The translations under genes were made by a program, and so were the position numbers. From Candidatus Corynebacterium faecipullorum (GTDB lineage Bacteria > Actinomycetota > Actinomycetes > Mycobacteriales > Mycobacteriaceae), in assembly GCA_019114925.1 (NCBI GenBank), contig DXEO01000096.1, positions 1 through 10,756 on the forward strand: a DNA stretch of 10,756 nucleotides, given 5' to 3'. The stretch's first letter is position 1; the number at the start of each line of letters is the position of its first letter. The notes beneath the pieces were generated by a model. The model worked only from the letters and a program-made list of their open reading frames with translations, searched no databases and was not told where the DNA came from. This document shows, one piece after another, positions 1-6,502 of this stretch.

Positions 1-1719
1 GCTCTCGAGCGCCGCTTCCAGCCGGTCAAGGTGGACGAGCCTTCTCTCGATGACACCATTCTCATCCTCAAGGGTCTGCGCGATAAGTACGAGGCGCACC
101 ACCGTGTCTCCTACACCGATGAGGCGCTGAAGGCAGCGGCCTCCCTGTCGGACCGCTATATCAATGACCGTTTCCTACCGGATAAGGCCGTGGACCTCCT
201 CGATGAGGCCGGTGCCCGCATGCGCATTAAGCGCATGACCGCTCCGGAGGGTCTGCGTGAGGTCGATGATCGCATCGCAGAAGTCCGCAAGGAGAAGGAA
301 GCCGCGATTGACGCTCAGGACTTTGAAAAGGCCGCTGGTTTGCGCGATAAGGAGCGCAAGCTCGGTGAAGAGCGTGCGGAGAAGGAGAAGCAGTGGCGCT
401 CCGGTGACTTGGAGGAAATCGCCGAAGTTGGTGAGGAGCAGATCGCAGAGGTCCTCGCTCACTGGACCGGCATTCCGGTTCTCAAGCTCACCGAGAAGGA
501 ATCCAACCGCCTCCTCAACATGGAGGAGGAGCTGCACAAGCGCATCATCGGCCAGGACGATGCCGTCAAGGCCGTCTCCCGCGCCATACGCCGTACCCGT
601 GCTGGTCTGAAGGACCCGCGTCGTCCTTCTGGTTCCTTCATCTTCGCCGGCCCCTCCGGTGTCGGTAAGACCGAGCTGTCGAAGTCTTTGGCTAACTTCC
701 TCTTCGGTTCGGATGATGACCTCATCCAAATCGATATGGGTGAGTTCCATGACCGCTTCACCGCGTCCCGTCTCTTCGGTGCCCCTCCGGGATACGTTGG
801 TTACGAAGAGGGCGGTCAGCTGACCGAGAAGGTTCGCCGTAAGCCTTTCTCCGTGGTGCTCTTCGATGAGATTGAGAAGGCCCACAAGGAGATCTACAAC
901 ACCCTTCTGCAGGTGTTGGAGGACGGCCGCCTGACCGATGGTCAGGGCCGCGTGGTGGACTTCAAGAACACCGTGCTTATCTTCACCTCGAACTTGGGCA
1001 CCCAGGATATCTCCAAGGCCGTGGGCCTGGGCTTCACCGGCTCCTCGGAGAATGACGCCGATGCGCAGTACGAGCGCATGAAGAACAAGGTCAACGACGA
1101 GCTGAAGAAGCACTTCCGCCCCGAGTTCCTCAACCGTATCGATGAGATTGTGGTCTTCCACCAGCTCACGCAGGAGCAAATCGTGGAAATGGTGGAGCTG
1201 CTCATCGCCCGCGTGGAGAAGCAGCTCTCCGAGCGTGACATGGGCATCGAGCTCACCCAGAAGGCCAAAGACCTGCTGGCTAAGCGTGGCTTCGACCCAG
1301 TCTTGGGTGCTCGTCCGTTGCGCCGCACCATCCAGCGCGAGATTGAGGATCAGCTCTCCGAGAAGATCCTCTTCGGCGAAATCGGTGCGGGTGAGATCAT
1401 CACCGTGGACGTTGAAGGCTGGGACGGCGAGTCCAAGGACAACTCTTCTGCCACCTTCACCTTCACGCCGCGTCCACGCCCGCTGCCGGAGGATACCTTC
1501 GACGAGGATCTCGAGGAGACCGCCGTGCGTGAGACCGATGAGGAACTGGCCACCGAAATCGACGCCGAAACTCACGGCCCAGACTCCGATGGCCCTGACA
1601 CCGTCACCCCGGACGTCCTCGACGAATCCGGTAGCGATTCCGCTGAGGAATCCCACAATGATGATGGCGATGACGGCAACCCGTCGCCGGCAGGCGCCGG
1701 TGCTGGCCAGCCGCTCTAA
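1..1719 (+). CDS. clpC: ATP-dependent Clp protease ATP-binding subunit ClpC (5' end missing)
   Basis: Hsp100/ClpC unfoldase, which threads substrates into the ClpP1P2 peptidase in the cytoplasm. The frame is open from base 1, so the N-terminal domain and most of AAA+ domain 1 lie outside; 572 residues remain. In order, counting from the window edge, I see the end of domain 1 (the DRFLPDKAVDLLDEAGA helix), a middle domain with a UVR-like motif near residue 101, domain 2 with Walker A GPSGVGKT (217-224), Walker B VVLFDE (285-290), sensor FTSN, a VGLGF ClpP-docking loop (341-345), and sensor-2 GARPLRR (436-442). The last ~83 residues (from ~490) are an unusual Pro- then Asp/Glu-rich tail with about 27 acidic residues, ending in a Gly/Ala-rich stretch. 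It is followed by a strong terminator. Identity is very secure; the tail's function is unknown. Confidence 0.97.
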   Translation, partial: ALERRFQPVKVDEPSLDDTILILKGLRDKYEAHHRVSYTDEALKAAASLSDRYINDRFLPDKAVDLLDEAGARMRIKRMTAPEGLREVDDRIAEVRKEKEAAIDAQDFEKAAGLRDKERKLGEERAEKEKQWRSGDLEEIAEVGEEQIAEVLAHWTGIPVLKLTEKESNRLLNMEEELHKRIIGQDDAVKAVSRAIRRTRAGLKDPRRPSGSFIFAGPSGVGKTELSKSLANFLFGSDDDLIQIDMGEFHDRFTASRLFGAPPGYVGYEEGGQLTEKVRRKPFSVVLFDEIEKAHKEIYNTLLQVLEDGRLTDGQGRVVDFKNTVLIFTSNLGTQDISKAVGLGFTGSSENDADAQYERMKNKVNDELKKHFRPEFLNRIDEIVVFHQLTQEQIVEMVELLIARVEKQLSERDMGIELTQKAKDLLAKRGFDPVLGARPLRRTIQREIEDQLSEKILFGEIGAGEIITVDVEGWDGESKDNSSATFTFTPRPRPLPEDTFDEDLEETAVRETDEELATEIDAETHGPDSDGPDTVTPDVLDESGSDSAEESHNDDGDDGNPSPAGAGAGQPL

Positions 1720-1757
1720 GCGCTGACTATGGGCCCCACACTGGGCCTATAAGGAAT

Positions 1758-1809
1758 AGCCCTGAACCGCATGCGAGGGAAACACTGCACGCGGTTCAGG
1801 GCTTTCTTT
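1758..1809 (+). terminator. Rho-independent terminator of clpC
   Basis: A perfect 13 bp inverted repeat (AGCCCTGAACCGC at 1758-1770, its complement at 1791-1803) extends past one mismatch by three more pairs, leaving a 12 nt loop. It is followed directly by TTTCTTT. It lies 38 bp after the clpC stop. On the minus strand the hairpin is not followed by a T-run, so it serves clpC rather than the convergent zinc transporter. Confidence 0.88.
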
Positions 1810-1817
1810 GTGTGCCC

Positions 1818-1837
1818 GGTGGGCGGGCCCGCCCACC
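1818..1837. repeat. Perfect 20 bp GC palindrome between convergent genes
   Basis: GGTGGGCGGG at 1818-1827 is followed immediately by its exact complement at 1828-1837 with no spacer. It lies 12 bp beyond the stop codon of the minus-strand zinc transporter, so as RNA it would form a very stable hairpin at that mRNA's 3' end. No T-run follows on the minus strand. It may be a stem that stabilises the 3' end or assists termination. Confidence 0.6.
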
Positions 1838-1849
1838 ACTAGAACAGAA

Positions 1850-2740
1850 TCAGCACACCGTCTCGTGGGATTCGTGCTCCGGGTGTTCGATCTGGATGGT
1901 GGAGTGATCGATGCCGTGTTCGCGCAGGGCGTGCTGGGCGGCATCCAACAGCGGGCCGGTGTCTACGGTGCCGTCGCGCACGATGTGCACGGTCGTGAGC
2001 ACGTTTACACCATCTAGGCTCCACAGGTGGAGGTCGTGGATATCGGCAACGCCCTCGATCTGTCGCAGTGCGGGCTCGATCGCGCTGGCGTCGAAGCCCG
2101 CCGGAACCTGCTCGAGCAGCACGCTCGCCGACAACCGCATGAGCTGCCAGGCGCGCGGCAGCACCATCGCCGCGATCACGAGGGAGGCGATCATGTCCGC
2201 TGCGACAAACCCCGTGGTCAGCACCACGATGCCCGCCACAATCACTGCGACCGAGCCGAGCAAATCCACCAGCACGTGCAAGAACGCGCCCTCCACGTTG
2301 ATCGAGGATTCGCGGTGCCGATGCAGCACCCACGCCGACAGTGCATTTGCCACGAGACCGATCATCGCGATGATCAGCATTGCCTCGCCCTGCACCTCGG
2401 CCGGGCTCTGCAGGCGGCGCACCGCTTCGACGACAATCCACACCGAGATCGCCAGCACCATCACCGCATTTGCCAGCGCCGCAAGCACCTCCACTCGCCG
2501 GTAGCCGTAGGTGGCCTGGGCTGATGCTTGTCGGCGCCCAATCAACACCGCAATCACCGCAATGATGAGCCCCGCGGCGTCGGAAAGCATGTGCATCGCA
2601 TCCGCCATCAGTGCCATCGAACCCGCCAACCAGCCGCCGATCAGCTCCGCGAAGAAGACGGTGCCGGTAATGCTCAGCGCGATTAGAAGTACGCGCAGCG
2701 GCGTACTGGAGTGATCATGGTCGTGGTGCTCGTGTGCCAT
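1850..2740 (-). CDS. Cation diffusion facilitator family zinc exporter (CzcD/ZitB type)
   Basis: A 296-residue membrane antiporter expected to export Zn2+ (possibly Co2+/Cd2+) in exchange for protons. The N-terminus is His-rich (MAHEHHDHDH), a common cytoplasmic metal-binding tail. About six membrane segments follow. TM2 carries the SMALMADAMHMLSD signature and supplies H50 and D54; TM5 supplies H155 and D159 in HVLVD. This His-Asp/His-Asp set is the Zn-CDF transport site. The C-terminal cytoplasmic domain (~210-296) has the HDLHLW motif and ends in a His- and Glu-rich tail with a final cysteine. Length is normal for the family. The ATG at 2738-2740 is chosen because the His tail begins there and a good promoter lies right before it, with no Shine-Dalgarno. 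Convergent with clpC. Metal specificity is inferred from residues only. Confidence 0.93.
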   Translation of the reverse strand: MAHEHHDHDHSSTPLRVLLIALSITGTVFFAELIGGWLAGSMALMADAMHMLSDAAGLIIAVIAVLIGRRQASAQATYGYRRVEVLAALANAVMVLAISVWIVVEAVRRLQSPAEVQGEAMLIIAMIGLVANALSAWVLHRHRESSINVEGAFLHVLVDLLGSVAVIVAGIVVLTTGFVAADMIASLVIAAMVLPRAWQLMRLSASVLLEQVPAGFDASAIEPALRQIEGVADIHDLHLWSLDGVNVLTTVHIVRDGTVDTGPLLDAAQHALREHGIDHSTIQIEHPEHESHETVC

Positions 2741-2746
2741 GCACTC

Positions 2747-2775
2747 AGTCTATCGGCGCCGACGCCTATTGACAA
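2747..2775 (-). promoter_or_regulatory. Sigma-A type promoter of the zinc exporter, leaderless
   Basis: Read on the minus strand: TTGTCA (2770-2775), a 17 bp spacer, then TAGACT (2747-2752), then 6 nt to the ATG. This is the best promoter in the window. The spacing puts transcription start at or next to the A of the ATG, which explains the missing ribosome binding site. An AT-rich stretch (2768-2786) overlaps the -35. Confidence 0.72.
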
Positions 2776-2860
2776 TAAAATGAAAACGGATGGCGGCGCG
2801 CCCGAAGCCGGCGAGACTAAATTGCGTTCTTTGCGTGAGTCTAGAGGCTGATTCTAGGGC

Positions 2861-4087
2861 TTAGGAAGCTTGGCAGTTAGAGGGTGCAGGGACATCCTTG
2901 AAGCGATCGATCAGGTAGTCCACACCACGGGGGACTGAGCTTAGAATGCCAACGGCGTGGTTGACGCCGGAGCGAGGGAGAACATCGACGGGGTTGGCTG
3001 CCTCGAACTGGACGGTGCCGCCAAGCGAGCAGTAGTTACCGGCCATCGCGCGGGCCTGCTCATAGGGGATGAGGTCATCGGTGGGGGAGTTCATGACCAG
3101 CATCGGGGCGTTGAGGGCACGCTGGCCCAGCCTTTGTGACGCGAGTATTTGGGCGGCAGCTGGCTTGCGGCGCACGAGCTCGCCGAAGGATTCACCCGTC
3201 TTGGTCAGCTGGCTGGTGTGGGTAAAACCCCAGGTAGCGATAGAATCGCCGATGCAGGCGTGGGCGGCGCTGGCAAGGAAGTGCATGCCGCGCGGGTTCA
3301 TTTCGGTGACTATCTCGTTATAAAACTCAGGGCTGCGCTCCGCGTAGCCGTTGATGGCATAGCCCAAAACGTGAACGATGGAGGAGCCGTCAACCGCGTT
3401 CATGACCTCGAAAAGATTTGCCGGCGGGGCACCGGCGTAAGTGCCCTTGACGTTGAGCTCAGGTGCATAGGTTGCTGCGAATTCTGCGGCGGCCGCGGCG
3501 GCGCCACCACCTTGGGAATATCCGGCGAAGGCAACGGGGGCGTCGGCCGGCGCGTTCACGTGGCGGAGGGTGGCGCGGGCGGCGTCGAGAACCGCGTACG
3601 CTTCCTCGATGTGGTTGACGTAGGTGTGGTGACCTGGTGTGCCGAGACCAACCAGGTCCGTCGTGACCACGCGCACGCCCTGTTGCGCGGCGTATTGATG
3701 GAGCGCGTACTCGTAGTTCATATTGAGAGTGACCTGGTTGGCCGGACCCAGCGCGACGTTGCCCACCGATTGTGCGGCATTGGACGGTGCGCACTGATCA
3801 CCCGCGCCGCGGGTACCGGGCGCGAAGACGATGGTGGGGCGCTCACCCGGGCCGTTCCACGCAACGGAGGGCTCGTAAATGACACCCGTGACGGTGGTGG
3901 GGCGGCCGTCCATGAGGGCGGATTCGTAGGAGATTTTCTCGGCTTTGACACCGGAGATGGCAGCCACGTGTTCAATCGGGTGCGAGGAGACCGGTGTGCC
4001 GGGCGCCGCCGATGCCACGGCGGGGGCCAGTGCGGTAGCCGCGAGTGCGAGGGCGGCTAGGAGGGCGCGGGGAGAGATCAGTTTCAT
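2861..4087 (-). CDS. Secreted lipase/esterase, LIP family (secretory lipase, alpha/beta hydrolase)
   Basis: A 408-residue alpha/beta hydrolase probably acting on triacylglycerols or other acyl esters outside the cytoplasmic membrane. Residues 1-27 form a Sec signal peptide (Lys, Arg, then an Ala/Leu core) with a likely ASA|AP cleavage site. The nucleophile elbow is GYSQGGG with Ser191. A candidate acid is in SPTDDLIPY (Asp337/338) and the candidate histidine in GVNHAVG (His377), in the correct order for the fold. Four cysteines (99, 278, 353, 405) could form two disulfides. Similar enzymes are common in Corynebacterium and Nocardia. The ATG is set by the signal peptide. An AAGGAGG lies 14 nt upstream, longer than ideal, and TAGTCT lies 6 nt upstream, so the initiation mode is unclear. 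Divergent from the DUF4236 gene. Natural substrate is unknown; a mycolate- or glycolipid-directed esterase is an alternative. Confidence 0.9.
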   Translation of the reverse strand: MKLISPRALLAALALAATALAPAVASAAPGTPVSSHPIEHVAAISGVKAEKISYESALMDGRPTTVTGVIYEPSVAWNGPGERPTIVFAPGTRGAGDQCAPSNAAQSVGNVALGPANQVTLNMNYEYALHQYAAQQGVRVVTTDLVGLGTPGHHTYVNHIEEAYAVLDAARATLRHVNAPADAPVAFAGYSQGGGAAAAAAEFAATYAPELNVKGTYAGAPPANLFEVMNAVDGSSIVHVLGYAINGYAERSPEFYNEIVTEMNPRGMHFLASAAHACIGDSIATWGFTHTSQLTKTGESFGELVRRKPAAAQILASQRLGQRALNAPMLVMNSPTDDLIPYEQARAMAGNYCSLGGTVQFEAANPVDVLPRSGVNHAVGILSSVPRGVDYLIDRFKDVPAPSNCQAS

Positions 4088-4093
4088 GCCGTT

Positions 4094-4108
4094 AGACTAA
4101 TCCTCCTT
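4094..4108 (-). promoter_or_regulatory. Start region of the lipase: distant Shine-Dalgarno and possible -10
   Basis: On the minus strand AAGGAGG (4102-4108) is a near-perfect Shine-Dalgarno site, but 14 nt separate it from the ATG at 4085-4087. TAGTCT (4094-4099) ends 6 nt before that ATG, the same geometry as leaderless genes elsewhere in this window. The two readings conflict and sequence alone cannot decide. Confidence 0.4.
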
Positions 4109-4118
4109 CCTCTGGGGT

Positions 4119-4134
4119 GCAGCGACTTCGCTGC
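4119..4134. repeat. Inverted repeat in the lipase/DUF4236 divergent promoter region
   Basis: GCAGCGA (4119-4125), two bases, then TCGCTGC (4128-4134): a perfect 7+7 bp dyad. It lies in the 62 bp gap between the divergent lipase and DUF4236 genes, just upstream of the proposed -10 of the latter. It could be an operator for a dimeric repressor or chance. Confidence 0.35.
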
Positions 4135-4136
4135 GC

Positions 4137-4142
4137 TAAGCT
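4137..4142 (+). promoter_or_regulatory. Probable -10 element for the DUF4236-thrE pair, leaderless
   Basis: TAAGCT ends 7 nt before the ATG at 4150 and no Shine-Dalgarno lies in between. The -35 region at 17 bp spacing is poor. Support comes from the shared spacing at other genes in the window. Confidence 0.4.
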
Positions 4143-4149
4143 AGCGCGC

Positions 4150-4320
4150 ATGGGAATCTATTTTCGCAAGCGCAAGAAGACCGGAAAGAATAGCTGGATC
4201 AACGTTTCCGGCTCTGGTGCCTCGATGTCGACGAAGGTTGGCCCCGTGACCTTTAACTCCCGTGGCGGCATGTGGGTCAACCTGCCCGGCGGTCTGAATT
4301 TTCGGGGACGCTGGCGCTAA
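4150..4320 (+). CDS. DUF4236 small basic protein
   Basis: A 56-residue protein starting MGIYFRKRKKTGKNSWINVS and ending in a Gly/Arg-rich segment. The opening FRK, a basic patch, then (I/L)NVSGSG with alternating Ser/Gly/Val, is the recognisable signature of DUF4236, a short beta-rich domain of unknown function found alone or at the N-terminus of longer bacterial and phage proteins. Here it stands nearly alone. The ATG at 4150 matches the family's usual Met-Gly start; an in-frame GTG at 4117 would add 11 unconserved residues. Its TAA shares the A with the ATG of the downstream exporter (TAATG), which implies co-transcription and coupled translation. No signal peptide or membrane segment. Function cannot be inferred from sequence. 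Charge is strongly positive, so nucleic-acid or membrane-surface contact is possible but unproven. Confidence 0.8.
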   Translation: MGIYFRKRKKTGKNSWINVSGSGASMSTKVGPVTFNSRGGMWVNLPGGLNFRGRWR

Positions 4321-5636
4321 TGACTTCTCACCCCAACAGCGACTATGTCCGCATGGGGTACGAGGCCGACGTCGTCTTGCGCTTGGGCATGATGCTCATG
4401 GGGGCGGGAACGTCGGGCTACCGCGTGCTGCGCGGCATGAAGCGTGCCGCCCGCGCGCTCGGCTTTGATTGGCTCGACGCCAACGTCGGTGTCACCCAGA
4501 TAACATGCACGTTTCACCGTGGCCGCGAGTTTCGCACCGTGGTGGCCCAGCAGCATTCGCCGGCGGTCGACGCCTCCCGCATCGAGGCGCTGGAGGACCT
4601 CACCCACCACAGGCTGTATGCGGGCATTACGGCTGAAGAGCTCACGGAGATGCTTGATTCCATCGAGTCGACGGTGGTCAAGCGGTGGAACCGCTGGCTC
4701 TTGGCCGCTGCGGCGGCGATTGCGTGTGCTTCATTCGCGGTCCTGAACTTCTTCACACCGCTGGCGATTCTCCTGGTGGCTCTCGCCGCTTTTTGTGGCC
4801 AGCTCACCCGCGCGGTCCTACACGGCAAGCACGTTCACCAGCTGGGCTGCATCGTGGCGGCCGGAACCGTTGCCAGCCTCGTGTACTTCTTCACCACCGA
4901 GGCCGTAGCCGCCGCCGGAGTGGCGGATCCTTTGGAGTTTTCTTCGGGCTATGTAGCCGCCGTACTTTTCCTCATTCCCGGCTTCCCGCTATTTTCCGCG
5001 CTCATTGATCTCGCGCGCTTCGACTTCGAGGCCGGGCTATCCCGTCTGACCTACGCGGTGACGGTGATCACCGCCGCCACCTTTACCGTGGCGTTGGTTA
5101 GTTGGACCACGGAACTCACCCCGGAACCGGGAATCCCGGCCTATGCGCCCGTGTGGTACCTCGCCGCCGCGGCGGCCAGCTTCCTGGGCATTTCCGGATT
5201 CGCGTTCCTTTTTAACTCCTCACGCCGGATGGTGCTCGTGGCGGCTGCGGTGGGAACGGTGGCCAACCTCGTGCGCTTGCTCCTCATCGGGGTCGGGGCC
5301 ACGGCTTATGTCGGAGCCTTCGCCGGCGGTCTCATCGTCGGGCTCTTGGGCGCGGTGGCCTCCACACGCGCACACCTACCGCGCATCACCACGACGGTGC
5401 CTGCGTCTGTCATCATGATCCCTGGCACCTCCATGTTCCGGACCGTCTATCACCTCAACGTGGGCCACATGGACCAAGCGTTGAGCAACTTCGCTACCGC
5501 CTCGATGGCCGTGGCGGCCATCGGCTGCGGACTTATCCTCGCCCGTTTGTTGACTGACCGCGATTGGACCTTCGGCCACCTCATCGACTTCTCACATGTC
5601 CCTAGTGCGGCAGGTGGAACAAACCCTCGTCGTTGA
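4320..5636 (+). CDS. Threonine/serine exporter, ThrE family
   Basis: A 438-residue membrane transporter of the ThrE family (two fused domains, DUF1212-like plus ThrE_2-like), expected to export L-threonine and L-serine by proton motive force. The cytoplasmic N-terminal part (1-122) is followed by about ten hydrophobic segments. The first-half signature FLIPGFPLFSALIDL is at 217-231 and the equivalent of the second half, MIPGTSMFRTVY, at 366-377. The length is somewhat below the 489 residues known for C. glutamicum ThrE, mostly through a shorter N-terminus. The start is the ATG in TAATG overlapping the DUF4236 stop; upstream in-frame starts lie inside that gene. A weak GGGGA at about 4303-4307 is the only ribosome-site candidate, so coupling is likely. 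The 3' end overlaps mutY on the other strand by 35 bp. It may be a paralogue rather than the main thrE, so I give no symbol. Confidence 0.88.
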   Translation: MTSHPNSDYVRMGYEADVVLRLGMMLMGAGTSGYRVLRGMKRAARALGFDWLDANVGVTQITCTFHRGREFRTVVAQQHSPAVDASRIEALEDLTHHRLYAGITAEELTEMLDSIESTVVKRWNRWLLAAAAAIACASFAVLNFFTPLAILLVALAAFCGQLTRAVLHGKHVHQLGCIVAAGTVASLVYFFTTEAVAAAGVADPLEFSSGYVAAVLFLIPGFPLFSALIDLARFDFEAGLSRLTYAVTVITAATFTVALVSWTTELTPEPGIPAYAPVWYLAAAAASFLGISGFAFLFNSSRRMVLVAAAVGTVANLVRLLLIGVGATAYVGAFAGGLIVGLLGAVASTRAHLPRITTTVPASVIMIPGTSMFRTVYHLNVGHMDQALSNFATASMAVAAIGCGLILARLLTDRDWTFGHLIDFSHVPSAAGGTNPRR

Positions 5637-6462
5637 CATCCATCAACCCATCCTCGAGCAATGAGGCCTGTGCCCGCGAGCGCTGTGCCGCGTCCGGCCA
5701 TACCGCGTCGAGCGCGGATTGCTCGACGGGATGAGGGGTGGCGCGGAGGACATCGAGAAGCAGCCCGCGCACCTGCCGGTCCGTGCCGGTGAACTTTTGT
5801 ACGCGCTTCTTAGCCCGCGCAGTCTCCTCCTCACTGGGCTCCGGGCAGCCCGCGAGCTGCCAAGCGCAGGTGGACTTGATGGGGCAGGCGGCACAGTCCG
5901 GGTTCTTGGCCGTGCACACCAAGGCACCGAGTTCCATGAGTGCGGCAGAAAAGCGCGGGCCGTTCTCTTTCGGAAGCAGGGCTTTTACCTGTGCCAATTC
6001 GCGTTTTGCGGGCGTCGGGGCGAGGAAGCGCCCGTCCTCTGCGCGGGCATAGACGCGGCGGACGTTGGTATCCACTACAGGAACGTTGTGGCCAAAATGG
6101 AAACAGGCTACCGCACGGGCGGTGTACTCACCGATCCCCGGTAACGCCAGGAGCTTGTCGACGTCCCCCGGAACCTCCCCCTCACCAATCTCCTTTGCGC
6201 ACTCCCACAAGCGCAAGGCACGGCGCGGGTAGCCCAGTTTGCCCCACGCGCGCAGCACATCCGCCTTGGATGCCGCCGCGAGGTCCTGTGGGGTGGGCCA
6301 GCGGCGCATCCACTCCTCCCACTGCGGGGCCACGCGCGCGACGGGGGTTTGCTGGCTCATGACCTCACTTAAGAGCACACCCCATGCCGAGGTCCCTGGT
6401 TCGCGCCACGGTAGGGGGCGCTCATGGGCATCGAACCATTCCACGACAGCTTGGGTATCCAT
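5602..6462 (-). CDS. mutY: A/G-specific adenine DNA glycosylase MutY
   Basis: A base-excision repair enzyme that removes adenine mispaired with 8-oxoguanine or G. The 286 residues show the HhH-GPD fold: SEVMSQQT with the general acid Glu33, the helix-hairpin-helix LPGIGEYTARAVACF (107-121), catalytic Asp131 in VVDTNVRR, and the 4Fe-4S cluster ligands C183-x6-C190-x2-C193-x5-C199. The C-terminal 8-oxoG-recognition domain is short compared with E. coli MutY (350 residues), as in other actinobacterial MutY. The start at 6460-6462 is chosen because MDTQAVVEWFDAHERPLPWR is the usual N-terminus and GAGGTG sits 3 nt upstream; a further upstream ATG (6504) would overlap the divergent gene. Mycobacterial mutY also neighbours the carbonic anhydrase in this orientation. 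It ends inside the 3' end of the exporter gene. Confidence 0.96.
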   Translation of the reverse strand: MDTQAVVEWFDAHERPLPWREPGTSAWGVLLSEVMSQQTPVARVAPQWEEWMRRWPTPQDLAAASKADVLRAWGKLGYPRRALRLWECAKEIGEGEVPGDVDKLLALPGIGEYTARAVACFHFGHNVPVVDTNVRRVYARAEDGRFLAPTPAKRELAQVKALLPKENGPRFSAALMELGALVCTAKNPDCAACPIKSTCAWQLAGCPEPSEEETARAKKRVQKFTGTDRQVRGLLLDVLRATPHPVEQSALDAVWPDAAQRSRAQASLLEDGLMDVNDEGLFHLPH

Positions 6463-6471
6463 AGGCACCTC

Positions 6472-6477
6472 AGTGTA
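6472..6477 (-). promoter_or_regulatory. Possible -10 of mutY
   Basis: TACACT on the minus strand ends 9 nt before the mutY ATG, giving a leader of only about 2-3 nt. GAGGTG between them could still act as a weak ribosome site if transcription begins further upstream. No clear -35. Confidence 0.35.
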
Positions 6478-6489
6478 GGGCGAGGGGTC

Positions 6490-6495
6490 TAGACT
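6490..6495 (+). promoter_or_regulatory. -10 element of the carbonic anhydrase gene, leaderless
   Basis: TAGACT, 7 nt, then ATG at 6503. No Shine-Dalgarno is present. The 40 bp between the divergent mutY and carbonic anhydrase starts must hold both promoters, so each -35 falls within the opposing gene's start region. Confidence 0.5.
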
Positions 6496-6502
6496 TAGAA
6501 AC

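Noticed and set aside
175..1656. 493-codon open frame antisense to clpC
   Set aside because: It lies wholly across the clear clpC coding frame, its product is a compositionally skewed, Leu/Glu/Val-rich sequence with no domain, and such mirror frames are expected opposite GC-rich codon-biased genes.
2841..2857. CTAGA-N7-TCTAG hairpin just after the lipase stop as a terminator
   Set aside because: Only 5 bp and not followed by a T-run on the minus strand; too weak to list.
3149..4060. 303-codon open frame antisense to the lipase
   Set aside because: Gly/Arg/Val-rich product without recognisable motif; the opposite strand encodes an intact signal peptide and lipase.
4272..4319. Upstream in-frame start for the ThrE-type exporter
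   Set aside because: It lies inside the DUF4236 gene, and the TAATG junction gives a natural coupled start with the usual N-terminus.
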